Origin: an uncultured Collinsella sp. | Lineage (GTDB): Bacteria; Actinomycetota; Coriobacteriia; Coriobacteriales; Coriobacteriaceae | Assembly (NCBI GenBank): GCA_900543275.1 | Contig: UQQL01000034.1 | Location: forward strand, 1 to 19,916 | Direction of reading: 5' to 3' | Length of the DNA stretch: 19,916 bases | Shown here: positions 17,676 to 19,916 of the stretch, piece by piece | Numbering within the stretch: the stretch's first letter is position 1 | Layout of the letters: each line of letters begins with the position of its first letter | The notes under the pieces: generated by a model | Databases searched by the model: none | The model's input: the letters and a program-made list of their open reading frames with translations, nothing else | Told to the model about the DNA's origin: nothing | Translations under genes and position numbers: made by a program

Positions 17676-17712
17676 CTAGCCCCGTTCGTCGAAAGATTGT
17701 AAATACCTAAGT

Positions 17713-17750
17713 GAGCGCGGCCTTGCACATGCGGGGCCGCGCTCTTGCGT
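17713..17750 (+). terminator. GC-rich hairpin after phoU, probable terminator
   Basis: GAGCGCGGCC (17713-17722) pairs perfectly with GGCCGCGCTC (17735-17744) around a 12-base loop. Only a weak T run follows (TTGCGTT). It ends the pgeF-pst-phoU unit or partly attenuates read-through into yggS. Confidence 0.6.
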
Positions 17751-17794
17751 TAGCATGGGACTACTTGTTTGGCTGTCAGCGGAGGCGATTGGCA

Positions 17795-18532
17795 ATGGAT
17801 AACTATTTGGACTTGATGCGCGCTCGCCGCGAGCAGATTCTGGAACGTTTTTATGCGGCGCTCGATCGCGCGGGCCGCCCCCACGACGCCGCGCGCCTCA
17901 TTGCCGTGTCCAAGACCGTTGGTGTCGATGAGACTGTTGCTGCCATCCAGGCGGGGTATCGCCATTTTGCCGAGAACCGCCCGCAGGAGCTGGTTCGCAA
18001 GCTCACGGGTCTGGCGGAGCATCCGGAGCTGCCCGAGGTGCGCTTCGATATGATCGGCAACCTGCAGACCAATAAGATCAATGCGGTGCTGGGCTCAGCC
18101 GAGCTGATTCACTCGGTGGGTTCGCTGCATCTGGCACAGGCGATCTCGAGCCGTGCTGTCCGCAAGATTGAGGCAGGCGAGCTCGCCGGCCCCCAGCGCG
18201 TGCTCATTGAGGTCAATGTGAGTGGTGAGGAGTCGAAGGGAGGCTTTTCGCCCGATGAGATTCGCGCCGCCGCGGGTGAGCTTGCGGAGCTCGAGGGAAT
18301 TTGCGTGCAGGGGCTTATGACTATGGCGCCCCGGGGGAATAAGGATGTGGCACGCCGCACCTTTGCGGGGCTTCGTGAGCTGAGGGATGAGCTGGAGGCG
18401 GCGCATCCCGATTTGAACCTGCCTGAGCTTTCCTGCGGCATGAGCGAGGACTTTGAGCCTGCCCTTGAGGAGGGCTCTACGCTCGTTCGCCTGGGCAGGG
18501 TAGTATTTAGCCCGGAGTTTGCAGTAAAATAA
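17795..18532 (+). CDS. yggS: PLP homeostasis protein YggS/PROSC (YBL036C family)
   Basis: These proteins bind pyridoxal phosphate without known catalysis and keep the cofactor and amino acid pools balanced. ATG 17795 is the best start: GGAGG (17781-17785) lies 9 bases upstream. The frame is open further upstream, to 17711, but that stretch includes the terminator-like hairpin. The product is 245 residues. The PLP lysine is Lys40 in LIAVSKTVG. Further family motifs are HFAENRPQEL, FDMIGNLQTNKI, the strand VLIEVNVSGEESKGG, GLMTMAP, and LSCGMSEDFEPALEEGSTLVRLGR with the phosphate-contacting region. The gene commonly sits between ftsZ/pgeF and sepF in Gram-positives, so it marks the return to the division cluster. 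Confidence 0.94.
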   Translation: MDNYLDLMRARREQILERFYAALDRAGRPHDAARLIAVSKTVGVDETVAAIQAGYRHFAENRPQELVRKLTGLAEHPELPEVRFDMIGNLQTNKINAVLGSAELIHSVGSLHLAQAISSRAVRKIEAGELAGPQRVLIEVNVSGEESKGGFSPDEIRAAAGELAELEGICVQGLMTMAPRGNKDVARRTFAGLRELRDELEAAHPDLNLPELSCGMSEDFEPALEEGSTLVRLGRVVFSPEFAVK

Positions 18533-18540
18533 GGCTCTGA

Positions 18541-18550
18541 AGTGCGCACT
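18541..18550 (+). repeat. Perfect 10-base palindrome before sepF
   Basis: AGTGCGCACT lies 42 bases before the sepF ATG, in the 60-base yggS-sepF gap. It could be an operator half or a chance palindrome. No promoter pair is clear around it. Confidence 0.25.
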
Positions 18551-18592
18551 GATTATCGGGGCGCCTGCACTAAACCGCGAGAGGACACAACC

Positions 18593-19315
18593 ATGGGCTT
18601 CCTTGACGAGATTAAAAATAAGATGCACCTGGGCGGCCAGCAGGGTTACGACCAGGGTTATGGCCAGGACGACGACTACGGCTACGATGACGGCTATGAC
18701 GATGGTTATCAGGGCAACGGCTACAGCGGTGCTTCGGGCGAGGGCTTCTACACCCAAGACGAGCCGAGCAACGGCCTGCTTGGTCAGACGCGCCGTGGTG
18801 AAGCTGAGTCGGTTGCCGTGTATACGCGCTCCGGTCAGCTGGTCGGCGATGACTCCCGCCATGCCACGACGTATAACCCGCCTTCGCGCTCGCAGGACAG
18901 TGTTGCGAGCGGTTATCGTCCTGGTGCCTATGACACGCCGTCGAGCTACGCCGAGAACACCCGCGCCCGTGCCGCCGCTGCACCCGCGCCTGCACCGAGC
19001 GATGCCTCGGCCTATGCGAGCAATATCATCAACGCCACGCCGCAGCTGCCGGCCTATGTCCTGCGCCCCGAGAGCTATGACGACGTGGAGACCGTGGTGC
19101 GCCGCGTTCGCACCAAGCAGCCTGTCGCACTGATTTTTGTGGGCGTACGCACCGAAGTTGCCAAGCGCGTCTTGGACTTCTCTTACGGCTTTGCCTGCGG
19201 TCTGGGCGCCACGGTCAAGGAGGTAGGCGACCGCGTGTTCATGGTGCTGCCCGCCGGTTGCGAGGTCAAAGATTCCGATCTCAAGAAGCTTCGTGCCGAC
19301 GGCTACCTTAAGTAA
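18593..19315 (+). CDS. sepF: Cell division protein SepF with Gly/Tyr/Asp-rich linker
   Basis: SepF tethers FtsZ to the membrane and bundles Z-ring filaments. In Actinobacteria, which lack FtsA, it is the main anchor. ATG 18593 has GAGG (18581-18584) 8 bases upstream. Open frame further upstream (GTG 18542) is not used because the product would lose its family N-terminus. The 240-residue protein starts with the amphipathic membrane helix MGFLDEIKNKM. A low-complexity linker follows, with Tyr at 19, 23, 29, 31, 35, 39 and 44 among Gly, Asp and Gln. The conserved SepF core runs from about 146 to the end (INATPQLPAYVLRPESYDDV, LIFVGVRTEVAKRVLDFSYGF, VFMVLPAGCEV). FtsZ in this window carries the matching C-terminal peptide. 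Confidence 0.95.
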   Translation: MGFLDEIKNKMHLGGQQGYDQGYGQDDDYGYDDGYDDGYQGNGYSGASGEGFYTQDEPSNGLLGQTRRGEAESVAVYTRSGQLVGDDSRHATTYNPPSRSQDSVASGYRPGAYDTPSSYAENTRARAAAAPAPAPSDASAYASNIINATPQLPAYVLRPESYDDVETVVRRVRTKQPVALIFVGVRTEVAKRVLDFSYGFACGLGATVKEVGDRVFMVLPAGCEVKDSDLKKLRADGYLK

Positions 19316-19324
19316 AGACAAGAC

Positions 19325-19330
19325 GAGGAG
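19325..19330 (+). promoter_or_regulatory. Ribosome site pointing to an ATC start
   Basis: GAGGAG at 19325-19330 lies 6 bases before ATC 19337 and 10 bases after the sepF stop. No ATG, GTG or TTG in this frame occurs before ATG 19415, so this site decides the start of the YggT-family gene. Confidence 0.6.
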
Positions 19331-19336
19331 ATTCCC

Positions 19337-19618
19337 ATCAACATCTACACTATCGTCCAGCTGGTCAACACGCTGTTCAACTTCTATTCCACGCTCATTG
19401 TCGTCTACTGCTTTATGACGTGGATTCCCATGAAGCAGGGTGGTTTACTTCAGGATATTGCTGCGGTGCTTGATAGTGTGTGCGGTCCGTGGCTCAACCT
19501 GTTCCGTCGTTTCATTCCGCCGATGGGCGGTATCGATTTTTCGCCGGTCGTTGCGATTATTGCGTTGCAGTTGGTGCAGAGGCTGGTTCTGCAGCTTCTT
19601 ATAGGTATACTCGTATAG
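19337..19618 (+). CDS. YggT-family small membrane protein, apparent ATC start
   Basis: YggT/YlmG proteins are small two-helix membrane proteins found next to sepF and divIVA. They are linked to division and nucleoid or osmotic phenotypes, but no exact role is agreed. From ATC 19337 the product is 93 residues, the normal family size. Helix 1 spans about residues 5-27, the family signature IPPMGGIDFSPVVAII follows, and helix 2 runs from about 68 to the end. Starting at the first ATG (19415) would give 67 residues and lose nearly all of helix 1. The frame is the same as sepF and is closed by the sepF stop, so no upstream standard start exists. Either ATC initiates here, perhaps helped by re-initiation after sepF, or one base of an original ATG is changed or miscalled. 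Confidence 0.8.
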   Translation: MNIYTIVQLVNTLFNFYSTLIVVYCFMTWIPMKQGGLLQDIAAVLDSVCGPWLNLFRRFIPPMGGIDFSPVVAIIALQLVQRLVLQLLIGILV

Positions 19619-19679
19619 AACTGACTTTGTAACTTACGTCGGGCGTGTAGCGCCGAGGCGATGAAAAAGGAGACTTGTT

Positions 19680-19884
19680 ATGGCTATTACCCCTGCAGAC
19701 ATCCAGGCTCAGACTTTCTCTGAGGCCAAGCGTGGCTACGATCCTGCCGAGGTCGACGTCTTCTTGGAGACGCTGTCCTCCGAGGTTGACGCTATGCTCG
19801 CTAAGATCGTCGACCTTAAGGGTCGTCTGACTGCTACCGAGCAGCAGCTTGCCGATGCACAGGCTCAGCTTGCCCAGGCTCAGG
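19680..19884 (+). CDS. divIVA: DivIVA/Wag31-type polar scaffold protein, 5' part only
   Basis: DivIVA binds curved membrane at poles and septa and directs wall growth in Actinobacteria. The ATG at 19680 has AAGGAG (19667-19672) 7 bases upstream. Only 68 residues are genuine. They hold the conserved lipid-binding N-terminal domain (ITPADIQAQTFSEAKRGYDPAEVDVFL) and the start of the coiled coil, ending in Gln/Ala-rich heptads. The frame stays open to 19916, but residues after that are translated adapter and should be removed. The gene is therefore truncated by the contig end, not by biology. Position after sepF and yggT is the standard actinobacterial order. Confidence 0.93.
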
Positions 19885-19916
19885 CTGTCTCTTATACACA
19901 TCTGACGCTGCCGACG
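19885..19916. other. Nextera/Tn5 sequencing adapter remnant at contig end
   Basis: From 19885 the sequence reads CTGTCTCTTATACACATCT, the reverse complement of the 19-base Tn5 mosaic end. GACGCTGCCGACG, the reverse complement of the Nextera read 1 adapter, follows directly. This is library DNA left untrimmed in the assembly. In the divIVA frame it translates to VSYTHLTLPT, a known adapter artefact peptide. Confidence 0.98.

Noticed and set aside
18095..19321. Minus-strand open frame of 408 residues opposite yggS and sepF.
   Set aside because: Shadow of the real genes. Its hydrophobic stretch (Val/Ile/Ala run) is the complement of the SepF Asp/Tyr/Gly repeat tract, not a real membrane segment.
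19599..19901. Minus-strand open frame of 100 residues starting MCIRDS.
   Set aside because: Its start codon lies in the sequencing adapter, and the rest is opposite divIVA.

Overview
The window looks like a GC-rich actinobacterial chromosome segment (about 60 percent GC by eye), most likely from the class Coriobacteriia and possibly a Collinsella-like gut bacterium. The support is the FtsZ-PgeF-YggS-SepF-YggT-DivIVA order typical of Gram-positive and actinobacterial division clusters, the codon style, and SepF in place of a visible FtsA. The genus is inference. Every convincing gene is on the + strand, and the DNA is almost fully coding. The largest gene-free stretches are about 200 bases, before ftsZ and before pgeF.

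Region 1 (1-10874) is the division and cell wall (dcw) cluster: the 3' end of a class B penicillin-binding protein (ftsI type), then murF, mraY, murD, ftsW, murG, murC, murB and ftsQ. Together they encode the late cytoplasmic steps from UDP-MurNAc to lipid II (murB, murC, murD, murF, mraY, murG), the septal glycan polymerase and transpeptidase pair (ftsW and ftsI), and the divisome scaffold FtsQ. Genes are tightly packed, with overlaps at ftsW/murG and murB/ftsQ. murE, ddl and ftsA are not in the window.

Region 2 (10875-12290) is ftsZ, with its own AT-richer upstream region containing two small dyads. A good intrinsic terminator follows it.

Region 3 (12291-17750) is a transcription unit beginning with pgeF (YfiH/YlmD-type peptidoglycan editing factor). 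Its stop codon overlaps the start of pstS, followed by pstC, pstA, pstB and phoU, a complete high-affinity phosphate uptake module. Two TTACGTT copies exactly 11 bases apart lie upstream of pgeF and resemble a minimal Pho box. A GC-rich hairpin follows phoU.

Region 4 (17751-19884) returns to division genes: yggS (PLP homeostasis), sepF (FtsZ membrane anchor), a small YggT-family membrane protein that appears to start at a rare ATC codon, and the start of divIVA. The last 32 bases (19885-19916) are Nextera/Tn5 sequencing adapter, not genome.

I see no undescribed defence, mobile or biosynthetic system. The points most worth checking are the adapter end, the ATC start, the phosphate operon lying between division genes with a possible Pho box in front of pgeF, and the unusual disordered tails on FtsW, FtsQ and SepF.
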